From Budorcas taxicolor (taxonomy: Eukaryota > Chordata > Mammalia > Artiodactyla > Bovidae): a DNA stretch of 64,000 nt. Positions within the stretch are counted from its first letter, which is position 1. Each line of letters begins with the position of its first letter. This document shows, piece after piece, positions 35,399-45,842 of this stretch. The translations under genes and the position numbers were made by a program. The notes beneath the pieces are model-generated. The model was not told where the DNA came from. It saw nothing but the letters and a program-made list of their open reading frames with translations, and searched no databases. The stretch is from contig NC_068935.1 in the NCBI RefSeq assembly GCF_023091745.1, forward strand, positions 64,442,724-64,506,723, given 5' to 3'.

Positions 35399-36307
35399 AC
35401 ATGAAAAATTTTAACCTGAGGTGACCCTGAGTATCTGTCTCATGTGCTCTGAAAACCAGCCTCAGCATAATCGCAAAGAAGGAATTCCAAAACACCCTGA
35501 CCAGTGACAGCAGCGTGGGGATAAGGCAACAGTGATAAGTGTGAAACCCACATACTCCTGTCTGTGTTCACCCTGTTCCGCCTCTTAAAATTGTAGTCAC
35601 TTGACAGCAACACTTCATACAATCTTTTATCAGATAAAATTATGAGATTTCTTCTCCATATTTGTTTCTCTAATGTAATCGTGAGTTTAACACAGCTGTG
35701 TGTTACATTTTCTTCTAGTTCTAACTCCAACCCTAAATAGCTGCTGAGGTGGGCTTCCAGAAGCCCCTCTACCAAAGGCTAAGGAAGCTGAGAAACACTT
35801 ACTGAAGGAAAGGATTGGGACTCAACAGGGAAACCCACACAGCTATACCATCATCTGCATTACACACGGAACATTAACAATAAGCAGACAATGGACCAGG
35901 ACCAAAAGAAAGTGAGAGTGCTGGGCACTCTAAACCACTTTGATTTTTTTTTTTTTTATCAAAGCCCTAAACAGTTTTAAGTGGTGCAAAAAAAAAAAAA
36001 GTGTGCTCTTTTGTCTATAGATCATTAACTGCATGGTTATAATAAAATAATTGCACAAGATACTATATTTAGTATTTGATTTCTCATAAGTTTTAAATAT
36101 TTCATAAGTAAAGCCTTCAAACAAACATATATGCCACTCAAGGGTAGAGGCAACATTTTCAAGGAATGAGGTCTTTCAATACATGTTTGTGGAGCTGCCT
36201 TCAACTAACAACGCCTGACACTGGATGGCAGTGAATGATTATAAAAGACAGATAAGGGGGAAGATGGTCTTTCCCCTCCCAACCACCCCTACCCCCTGCC
36301 CTCTGTA
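35399..36307. other. Unique-looking DNA
   Basis: No assigned gene or repeat. T- and A-runs occur near 35945-36000. A 111-codon minus-strand frame (35440-35775) has no recognised domain. Confidence 0.45.
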
Positions 36308-36800
36308 TTAGTATCTTTTTGTTTCTGTAACATATTACCACAACATTAGTGGCTTAAAAGAACACAAACTTATTATCAAACAATTCTGTATTTCAGAAGC
36401 CCAACAAAGGCATCACAGGGCTAAAACCAAGGTGTCAGCAGGGCTGTGTTCCTTTCTGAAGGCTATAAGGGAGAATCTGTTTTCTTGACTTTTCTGGCTT
36501 CTCTCAGTTGCCTGATTCTTTGGCAAATGTCCCCCTTCCTTCATATTCAGAGCCAGCAATGGCCAGTGGAGTCTATCTCGCATGACATCACCCTGACATT
36601 GACTCTTCTGCCGCTCACTTCCATTTTTAAGGATCCTTGTGATTACCCTGGCACCACCGAGATAAACCAGGATAACTTCTCTATTTTATGATCTGCCATC
36701 TGCATCCTTAATCTTCTGTTGTAACAACTTATTCACAGGTTCCAGGGGTTAAGGCATGTGCACATCTCAGGGGTCATTATTTGCCTACCATACTGTCAAA
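36308..36800 (+). repeat. Ancestral mammalian interspersed repeat, family not assigned
   Basis: The series 'gtaacatattaccacaacat', 'gtggcttaaaagaacacaaa', 'aaggtgtcagcagggctgtg' and the closing 'tgcctaccata' matches a repeat common across placental mammals that I cannot name with certainty. It is well diverged. Confidence 0.65.
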
Positions 36801-37264
36801 TAAATAACCAGTGATAAGTCTTCAAAGGCATGGCAGAGAAGTCAGAAAGAATTCACACATGCACTTCTTGCTCCTTATTGTCTACCTCTCTTCCTTCTTT
36901 GTGATTTAATATTTTAAAGAGAGCTTTCCAGTGCAAACTGAGTTGGGCTGCTGCTGCTGCATGTGCATCTTGACCAGTGCTGGCAGTGGGGACTCTTGAG
37001 GACTCCATAGAGCGGTAACAGGAGAGATAGGAGAACTCACAGGCCGTTCATTCACTCGTGACAGTGTTCCTGACAGCAACCAAAGCAAACTAAGGCCCTG
37101 GGTTTCTGGAATGTACATTCCACGAAGGAACAAAGCAATAAAAATAAGTTGGTGAATTTTAAAGTCTATTAGAAAATGTTGAGAGCTATGGAGGACAATA
37201 AAACTTGGGAGAAGGTTAGGGAAGGTGGAAAGGGGACTAACCTCCTAAAAGGACACTCAGTGAG
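36801..37264. other. Unique-looking DNA
   Basis: Nothing recognised, apart from a short gct run near 36950. Confidence 0.4.
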
Positions 37265-37400
37265 GTGTTCGTGTTATTTTACAGTGAGTCAGGCCTGGTG
37301 AAAAGTGCTTTACAAGATAACACTCACCTCAGCCTGAATCATTCCATCTTCTAGATGAGGAAAAAGAGGCTTAGAGGTGATGTCCCATGAATGATGAGTG
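37265..37400 (-). repeat. MIR SINE
   Basis: Antisense MIR core: 'gtgctttacaagataacactcacctc' region followed by 'agatgaggaaaaagaggctt'. Confidence 0.75.
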
Positions 37401-37734
37401 GCACAGGCTGGTTGCCATCCACGTGTTCATCCTCCCCAAGCTATAGGGGTTTCCCAGCCCAGAGTCACATTCAGGAAAGCAGGAGGTGGAGGACTAGATC
37501 CCTATGCTGACAAGTACCTGTTATTCCAGGGAAGAGGAAGTTCTGACTCCTGGGAGAGATGGTCTGGATACTGAGGCCCAGGGATGGGGCTCTGTTAGGG
37601 GGAACCACATGGCCACCTGGGATAAGGGAGCCATCAGGTTTCTGTTCAGTTCTTAACCTGGCCAATTCCTGGCTAAAAGACCACTAAAGGTTGGGTGGGA
37701 AAACGTGGGATGTATTCCTTTGTCTTATTTAACA

Positions 37735-37925
37735 CGGATGTAGACAGTCCTTGCTATGTGTCCAGGTCTTCCCTAAGAGCTATACAAGTAGGAACTGATT
37801 GTAATTTATATAATACACTACCAGGCCAGTGCTGCTATTGTCCCGGTCACAGATGAGGAAACCGAGGCCAAGACAGTTTCAAGTGTTTCCCTGGCCATGC
37901 AGCCATGGGAATTCTAATCCTAGTG
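37735..37925 (-). repeat. MIR SINE
   Basis: Antisense MIR: 'cacagatgaggaaaccgagg' at about 37848, with the 3'-end part upstream. Confidence 0.75.
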
Positions 37926-38114
37926 GCACCAAAACGAATGTTATGAGTTGCTACCACATCTCAGGGACTGTGTGCTGTACCTTCAATGCATTCATTAACC
38001 TTAGTTCCAATTGTGGACTCATCTGGAGAAGTTACATGGCTAATCCATGGAGTCTCATCATTTCAGAACAAGGTATGAATCACTGAGTCATTGAGCCAAG
38101 GCTTGCATAGGTCC

Positions 38115-38275
38115 TTCCTGCTGTAGGCCCTGTATTAAATGATTTTCCTGGTTTTTCTCAGGAAACAGGTGCTGGAATAGGCACCATTTCATGAATGAAG
38201 GCACAGAGGCTCAGGGGCATGAACTGATTTGTCAACAAGGTATGTCCAGAAATGATGAGTGGCCGAGTCCAGATG
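38115..38275 (-). repeat. MIR SINE, diverged
   Basis: 'ccatttcatgaatgaaggca' and 'cagaggctcaggggcatgaa' correspond to the antisense MIR core. Confidence 0.6.
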
Positions 38276-38399
38276 TGAGCCCAGGTATGGCTGTGGCTGG
38301 CCTCTGTGATGTTGATCTACACAACTACACAACGTGGCTTCGGAAGGTACCAAGTCCAGGCATGATGACAACATCAATCATAGTTGATGATTATTGCAA

Positions 38400-38645
38400 T
38401 GGGGATCGGAACCGTCCATCTGCAGTCAGTGAACATCAGGCTGTGTTCTAAGCCTTTTCATACATTAATTTATTAGCCCTGTCAACAGCCATGTGAAGTA
38501 GATAACATATTACCCCATTTTACAAAAGACATAACTAAGGCACAGGGAGGTTAAGTCACTTGTCCAGAGTCACAGAGCTCATGAATGGCAGAGCTGGGAT
38601 TGGGCACCAGGCAGCGTGGCTGCAAAGCCCAGGCTCCTGAATGCT
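38400..38645 (-). repeat. MIR SINE, well preserved
   Basis: Near full-length antisense MIR: 'ttaatttattagccctgtca', 'ccccattttacaaaagacat', 'ggttaagtcacttgtccaga', 'agagctgggatt'. It is the best MIR in the window. Confidence 0.9.
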
Positions 38646-39540
38646 AATCAAGGAAGAAACAGCTCAGAGCCTGGCATGAGGCCAGCAGCTTTGGAGAAAG
38701 TGGGCCATAGAGATGCAGGACTGTGAGTGGGAGGATTCAGTTCTGGGAAAATAGGGGCCAGTGTGAGTGGCTAATATGGTGACTGCCAGAGCTCATGGGC
38801 ATTTCATGAACTAGTAAGAAAGTGGAGGCAAGGAATCCAGGGGTCTCAGAGTTAGAACTTGGATAGCCAAATCCTGCTTCAAACTCATTGCAGGAGAAAG
38901 AGCCACCCACCTAAGAGTACCACAAGTGACACAGAGAGACGCCCTAGTGATAGACCTCAGGGCCAAGGCAGATCACCATTCCATTCAGTTCTTGATTTCA
39001 GTCTTTCCAAGGCCTAGCTAGACATTTGGCCCTTGGTTTCTGGAATATACTGCACTGTATCCTATTCCCTTCTACTAGTAATAAATCCTCCCTTTGTTTT
39101 GAATCATTTTGAAGGGGACTTGATTCTAGCCCCATCAGTCCATGGTAGAGACACAGGGAGACCAGGCAGGATGTGAGAGCCAAACAGGCTAGGAACTATA
39201 GGGAGGAGGGAGGGCCAACCCACCTGGAGCATGAGGCAGATTGGAGGAAGCTGTGGGTTCCCTCGGGAGGTGTGGAGGTGGACCTATCCAGTCAAAGCTG
39301 GTCCTCCAGCTCTGCAGCACCATCTCCTGCTACAGAGCCTTTGGGGCTAGGTTTTCTAGGCCAGGAACTTGAAATGAAGGACAAGGCCATATCCTCAAGG
39401 GTCACTGATCCCTAGAAAGTCAAAGAGAGGCATGGATGTCACCCTTGTGGCTAACAGAATGAGGCTAGAGTCTGTCACTCAGTCACTGGAAAAATCTAAA
39501 AGGATCCTAGCTCTAAATCCCATGGAGGTGTGTACCTCCT
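38646..39540. other. Unique-looking DNA
   Basis: No gene or repeat is recognised. Reading frames of 60-80 codons have no visible domain. Confidence 0.45.
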
Positions 39541-39600
39541 AGGGGCCTGGCTCCATGCTGAGCACTTTATGTGCCACATCCAACTGATTACATGTCCCCA
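39541..39600 (-). repeat. MIR fragment
   Basis: 'ctggctccatgctgagcact' resembles the MIR 3' part in antisense. Confidence 0.5.
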
Positions 39601-39602
39601 GC

Positions 39603-39765
39603 ACTGGAGCCAGACTCCTAAGTCTGAACACAGCTTCTTCAACCTGACATTTGCCAGATGTGTGGCCTTGGGGACATCACTTCATTTCTCTGAGCAGTGA
39701 TTTCTGCATCAATACCCTAATCGTTCCCACTGCCAGGTTGCTGTGAGTGTGAAAGAGACAGTGGT
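39603..39765 (+). repeat. MIR SINE
   Basis: Sense MIR: 'ctggagccagactcctaagt', 'gtgtggccttggggacatca', 'ctctgagcagtgatttctgc'. Confidence 0.8.
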
Positions 39766-39849
39766 TATCAAGTGAACCCTGGGATGACCAGCATAATTCT
39801 GGCGGTGCTTGGTGTGTGTTTTTGTACTTGGATTGCCCATGAGGCCAAC

Positions 39850-39975
39850 ACTGTCAGCATGTCAATGTCACAGTCAGTGTGCTGAGGCTCAGGGACAGTC
39901 AACCAGAAGTCAAACAGAATCAGATGTCAAATAAACAGTGATCTGAACTCAGGCAGGTCTCTCTGGCTCAGAGCC
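39850..39975 (-). repeat. MIR SINE, diverged
   Basis: Antisense core: 'gtgctgaggctcagggacag' and 'gatctgaactcaggcaggtc'. Confidence 0.6.
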
Positions 39976-40249
39976 AGTGTGTGTAACCCCCATCCTCTGC
40001 CAGCACCAAAGGGTGGGATGAATATCCAGGACACCATCTCACAATCTACCTTCAGAGGCACATCTCAGCAGATGGAGGGAGCAGTTAAACTCCATTCAGC
40101 AACCCGCAGAGGCCCTCTTCTGCCTCCTCAAACAATACATGTGGTACTTTCTGCCTGGAAGGCCCCCTATAACATCCTCATACCTAAACCTAAACCTGGC
40201 CTGCAAAGTTGACTTTAAGTGTTGCCCTGAGGCCTCCCCAGCCCGCAGT

Positions 40250-40458
40250 GGGTATTATCATGGTTAGAGTGGAGGCTCTGTTGACTGACATATGGATTTT
40301 GAATTTCTGCCAATGAAGAGCTGTGTGCCCTTCAACAGGTAACTTTTCTAACACTCAAAGTTTCTGTTCTGTAAAGTAAAGATGATAAGAAAAACTAACC
40401 CTAAGGAGATGAGAGTTAAGCGAGGAAGTCATTGTACCTTGGTGCATAATAAGTGCTC
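40250..40458 (+). repeat. MIR SINE
   Basis: Sense MIR: 'ggttagagtggaggctctgt', 'agctgtgtgcccttcaacag', 'gtgcataataagtgctcac'. It is cut by the BovB that starts near 40460. Confidence 0.7.
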
Positions 40459-41698
40459 ACTTCAGTTCAGTCACTCAGTCATGTCCGACTCTTTGCAACC
40501 CCATGGACTGGAGCACGACAGGCTTCCTGTCCATCACCAACTCCCGAGTTTACTCAAATTCATGTTCATTGAGTCGGTGATGCCATCCAACCATCTCATC
40601 CTCTATCATCCCCTTCTCCTCCTGCTTTCAATCTTTCCCAGAGTCAGGGTCTTTTCAAATGAGCCAGTTCTTCATATCACATGACCAAAGTATTGGAATT
40701 TCAGCTTCAACATCAGTCCTTCCAGTGAATATTCAGGACTGATTTCCTTTACAAGGACTGCTTGGGATCTTCTTGCTGTCCAAGGGACTCTCAAGAGTCT
40801 TCTCCAATACCACAGTTCAGAAGAATCAATTCTTCCATGCTCAGCTTTCTTTATAGTCCAACTCTCACATCCATACGTGATAACTGGGAAACATAACTCT
40901 GACTAGATGGACTTTGTTGGCACAGTAATGTCTCTGCTTTTAGATATGCTGTCTAGGTTTGTCGTAGCTTTTCTTCCAAGGAGCAAGTATCTTTTAATTT
41001 CATGGCTGCAGTCACCATATGCAGTGATTTTGGACTCCCCAAAAATAAAGTCAGCCACTGTTTCCCCATCTATATGCCATGAAGTGATGGGACCAGATAC
41101 CATGATTATAGTTTTCTGAATGTAGAGTTTTAAGTCAACTTTTTCACTCTCCTCTTTCCCTTTTATCAGGAGGTTCTTTAGTTCTTCAATTTCTTCCATA
41201 AGGGTGGTGTCATCTACATATATGAGGTTATTGATATTTCTCCAAGAAAACTTGATTCCAGCTTGTGCTTCACCCAGTCCAGGATTTCTCATGATGTACT
41301 CTGCATATAAGTTAAATAAGCAGGGTGACAATATACAACCTTGATGTACTTCTTTCCAGATTTGGAACCAGTCTGTTGTTCCATGTCTAGTTCTAACTGT
41401 TGCTTCCTGACCTGCGTACAGATTTCACAGGAGGCAGGTCAGGTGGTCTGGTATTTCCATCTCTTGAAAAATTTTCCACAGTTTTTTATGATCCACCCAG
41501 TCAAAGGCTTTGGAATATTCAATAAAGCAGAAGTACATCACTTTCTGGAACTCTCTTGTTTTCTTGATGATCCAATAGATGTTGGCAATTTGATCTCTGG
41601 TTCCTCTTCCTTTTATAAATCCATCTTGAACATCTGGAAGTTCACGGTTCATGTACTGTTGAAGCCTGTCTTGGAGAATTTTGAGCATCACTTTGCTA

Positions 41699-41820
41699 TC
41701 GCACTGGCAGCCCACTCCAGTATTCTTGCCTGGAAAATCCCATGGATTGCGGAGCATGGTAGGCTACTGTCCATGGGGTCGCAAAGAGTCGGACATGACT
41801 GAGCGACTTCACTTCTTCAC
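41699..41820 (+). mobile_element. Bov-A monomer SINE with 12-bp target duplication
   Basis: Bov-A monomer from 'ggcagcccactccagtattc' to 'gactgagcgacttcacttc'. It is flanked by atcactttgcta at 41687-41698 and 41821-41832. It lies inside BovB copy A. Confidence 0.94.
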
Positions 41821-42420
41821 ATCACTTTGCTAATGCACAAACTGAGACGAGCACAATTGTGTGTTAGTTTGAGCATTCTTTGGCATTGTCTTTCTTAGGG
41901 AATGAAATGAAAACTGATCTTTTTCAGTCCTGTGGCCACTGCTGAGTTTTCCAAATTTGCTAGCATATTGAGTGTAGCACTTTCACAGGATCATCCTTTA
42001 GGATTTGAAATAGCTCGACTGGGATTCCAACAACTCCACTAGCTTTGCTTGTAGTGATGCTTCCTAAGGTCCACTTTACTTCACATTCCAGAATGTCTCC
42101 CTTTAGGTGAGTGATCACACCATTGTGATTATCTGGTTTGTGAATATCTTTTTTGTATAGTTCATCTGTGTATTCTTGCACCTCTTCTTAATATCTTCTG
42201 CTTCTGTTAAGTCCATTCTATTTCTGTCCTTTAGTGTGCCCATCTTTGCATGAAAAGTTCCTTGGCAATATGTAGTTTTCTTGAAGAGATCTCTAGTTGT
42301 TCACATTTTATTGTTTTCGTCTATTTATTTGCACTGATCATTGAAGAATGCTTTCTTATCTCTCTTTGCTGTTCTTTGGAACTCTGCATTCAAATAGGTG
42401 TATCTTTCCTTTTCTCTGAA

Positions 42421-45112
42421 ATGGGTAAATTTAACTCAGATGACCATTATATCTACTACTGAGGGCAGAAATCCATCAGAAGAAATGGAGTAGCCATCAT
42501 GGTCAAAAAAAAAAGAGTCCGAAATGCGGTACTTGGATGCAATCTCAAAAACGACAGAATGATCTCTGTTCGTCTCCAAGGCAAACCATTCAATATCACA
42601 GTTATTCAAGTCTATGCCCAAACCAGGAACACTGAAGAAACTGAAGTTGAACAGTTTTATGAAGACCTACAAGACCTTTTAGAATTAACACCCAAAAAAG
42701 ATGTCCTTTTCATTATACGGGAATGGAATGCAAAAGTAGGAAGTCAAGAAACACCTGGAGTAACAGGCAAATTTGGCCTTGGAATGCAGAATGAAGCAGG
42801 CAAAGACTAATAGAGTTTTGCCAAGAAAATGCACTGGTCATAGCAAACACCCTCTTCCAACAACACAAGAGAAGACTCTACACATGGACATTACCAGATG
42901 ATCCACACTGAAATCAGATTGATTATATTCTTTGCAGCCAAAGATGGAGAAGCTCTATACAGTCAACAAAAACAAGACCAGGAGCTGACTGTGGCTCAGA
43001 TCATGAACTCCTTATTACCAAATTCAGACTCAAATTGAAGAAAGTAGGGAAAATCGCTAGACATTCAGGTATGACTTAAATCGAATCCCTTATGATTATA
43101 CAGTGGAAGTGAGAAATAGATTTAAGGGCCTAGATCTGATAGAGTGCCTGATGAACTATGGAATGAGGTTTATGACATTGTACAGGAGACAGGGATCAAG
43201 ACCATCCCCATGGAAAAGAAATGCAAAAAAGCAAAATGGCTGTCTGGGAAGGCCTTACAAATAGGTGTGAAAAGAAGAGAGGCGAAAAGCAAAGGAGAAA
43301 AGGAAAGATATAAGCATCTGAATGCAGAGTTCCAAAGAATAGCAAGAAGAGATAAGAAAACCTTCTTCAGCAATCAATGTGAAGAAATAGAGGAAAACAA
43401 CCGAATGGGAAAGGCTAGAGATCACTTCAAAAAAATTAGGGATACCAAGGGAACATTTCATGCAAAGATGGGCTTGATAGGACCTAACAGGAGCAGAAGA
43501 TATTAAGAAGAGGTGGCAAGTATGCACAGAAGAACTGTACAAAAAAGATCTTCACAACCCAGATAATCATTATGATGTGATCACTAATCTAGAGCCAGGC
43601 ATCTTGGAAACTGAAGTCAAGTGGGCCTCAGAAAGCATCACTACGAACAAAGCTAGTAGAGGTGATGGCATTCCAGTTGAGCTTTTTCAAATCCTGAAAG
43701 ATGATGCTGTGAAAGTGCTGCACTCAGTATGCCAGCAAACTTGGGAAACTCAGCAGTGGCCACAGGACTGGAAAAGGCCAGTTTTCATTCCAATTCCAAA
43801 GAGAGGCAATGCCAAAGAATGCTCAAACTACCGCACAATTGCACTCATCTCACATGCTAGTAAAGTAATGCTCAAAATTCTCCAAGCCAGGCTTCAGCAA
43901 TACATGAACTGTGAACTTCCTGATGTTCAAGCTGGTTTTAGAAAAGGCAGAGGAACCAGAGATCAAATTGCCAACATCCGCTGGATAATGGAAAAAGCAA
44001 GAGAGTTCCAGAAAAACATCTATTTCTGCTTTATTAACTATGCCAAAGTCTTTGACTGTGTGGATCAAAATAAGCTGTGGAAAATTCTGAGAGAGATGGG
44101 AATACCAGACCACCTAACCTGCCTCTTGAGAAATCTGTATCCAGGTCAGGAAGCAACAGTTAGAACTGGACATGGAACAATAGACTGGTTCCAAATAGGA
44201 AAAGGAGTACGTCAAGGCTGTATATTGTCACCCTGCTTATTTAACTTATATGCAGAGTACATCATGAGAAACGCTGGACTGGAAGAAACACAAGCTGGAA
44301 TCGATATTGTGGGAAAAATATCAACAACCTCATATATGCAGATGACACCACCCTTATGGCAGAAAGTGAAGAGGAACTAAAAAGCCTCTTGATGAAAGTG
44401 AAAGAGGAGAGTGAAAAAGTTGACTTAAAGCTCAACATCCAGAAAGCGAAGATCATGGCATCTGGTCCCATCACTTCATGGGAAATAGATGGGGAAACAT
44501 TGGAAACAGTGTCAGACTATTTTTTTGGGCTAAAATCACTGCAGATGGTGACTGCAGCCATGAAATTAAAAGATGCTTATTCCTTGGAAGGAAAGTTATG
44601 ACCACCCTAGATAGTATATTCAAAAACAGAGACATTACTTTGCCGACTAATGTCCGTCTAGTCAAGGCTATGATTTTTCCAGTGGTCATGTATGGATGTG
44701 AGAGTTGGACTGTGAAGAAGGCTGAGTGCTGAAGAATTGATTCTTTTGAACTGTGGTGTTGGAGAAGACTCTTGAAAGTCCCCTGGACTGCAAGGAGATC
44801 CAACCTGTCCATTCTGAAAGAGATCAACCCTGGGATTTCTTTGGAAGGACTGATGCTGAAGCTGAAGCTCCATGGCTTTGGCCACCTCATGCGAAGAGTT
44901 GACTCATTGGAAAAGACTCTGACGCTGGGAGGGATTGGGGGCAGGAGGAGAAGGGGACGACTGAGGATGAGATGGCTGGATGGCATCACTGACTCGATGG
45001 ATGTGAGTCTGAGTGAACTCCGGGAGATGGTGATGGACTGGGAGGCCTTGCAATCTGCGATTCATGGCGTTGCAAAGAGTCAGAGACGACTGATAGACCG
45101 AACTGAACTGAA
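42421..45112 (+). mobile_element. BovB LINE (copy B), forward, inserted in copy A
   Basis: It starts near the ORF beginning ('gaaatgggtaaatttaactc') and runs to the BovB 3' end 'gaccgaactgaactgaac'. It lacks the 5' UTR. It splits copy A, whose sequence continues on both sides, so it is younger than A. No clean target duplication is legible in the pyrimidine-rich junctions. Confidence 0.92.
42480..45098 (+). pseudogene. BovB ORF remnant of copy B (endonuclease plus reverse transcriptase)
   Basis: The RTE-type ORF encodes an AP-like endonuclease, then RT. The frame 42499-42810 is endonuclease, but the conserved G-D-W-N-A-K motif reads R-E-W-N-A-K, so a catalytic acid is changed. A stop follows at 42808, then decayed linker and the frame 43144-43506. 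The RT frame 43577-44380 has GIPVELFQILKDD, motif A (FINYAKVFDCVD, with N for the usual catalytic D) and VRQGCILSPCLFNLYAEYI. A one-base deletion at about 44305 shifts the frame just before the YADD coding triplets. The remainder follows at 44356-44601 and 44772 onward. The same deletion occurs in copy C. Non-functional. Confidence 0.9.
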
Positions 45113-45842
45113 CTTGCCTTTCAATTCTCTTCTTTTCATAGCTATTTGTAAGCCCTCCCAGACAATCATTTTGCCTTTTTGCATTTCTTTTTCTTGGAGA
45201 TGGTCTTGATCCCTCTCTCCTGTACAATGTCATGAACCTCAGTCCATATTTCTTCAGGGACTCTGTCTATCAGATCTAATCCCTTGAATCTAGTTGTCAC
45301 ATCCACTGTATAATCGTAAGTAATTTGGTTTAGGTCACATCTGAATGGTCTAGTGGTTTTCCTTACTTTCTTCAATTTAATTCTGAATTTGGCTCTAAGG
45401 AGTTCATGAAATGAGCCACAGTCAGCTCCCGGTCTTGTTTTTGCTGACTGTATAGAGCTGCTCCATCTTTGACTGTAAAGAATATAATCAGTCTGATTCC
45501 AGTATTGACATCTGGCGATGTCCATGTGTAGAGTCATCTCTTGTGTTGTTGGAAGAGGGTGTTGCTATGACCAGTATATTCTCTTGGCAAAACTCTATTA
45601 GCCTTTGCCCTGCTTCATTCTGTACTCCAAGGCCAAATTTGCACATTATTCCAGGTATTTCGTGACTTCCTACTTTTGCATTCCTTCCCCTATGATGAAA
45701 AGGACATATTTTTTCAGTGTTAGTTCTAGAAGGTCTTGTAGGTCTTCATAGAATTATTCAACATCAACTTCTTCAGCATACCAGTCAGGGCATAGACTTG
45801 GATTACTGTGATACTGAATGGTTTGCCTTTGAAACAAACAGA

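Larger units (their letters stand above)
40460..45842 (-). mobile_element. BovB LINE (copy A), reverse, split by BovB copy B and a Bov-A
   Basis: The 3' end is at 40460 ('cttcagttcagtcactcag' reverse terminus). RT and inter-domain region follow to about 42420. A forward BovB of 2.7 kb is inserted there, and copy A resumes at 45113 with the same domain order, into the endonuclease, until about 45842. Minus-strand frames at 40903-41331 (motif C tetrad Y-V-D-D), 41425-41757 (FIEYSKAFDWVDHKKLW) and 45166-45537 (endonuclease to linker) are remnants. No 5' end remains, because it abuts copy C. Confidence 0.9.
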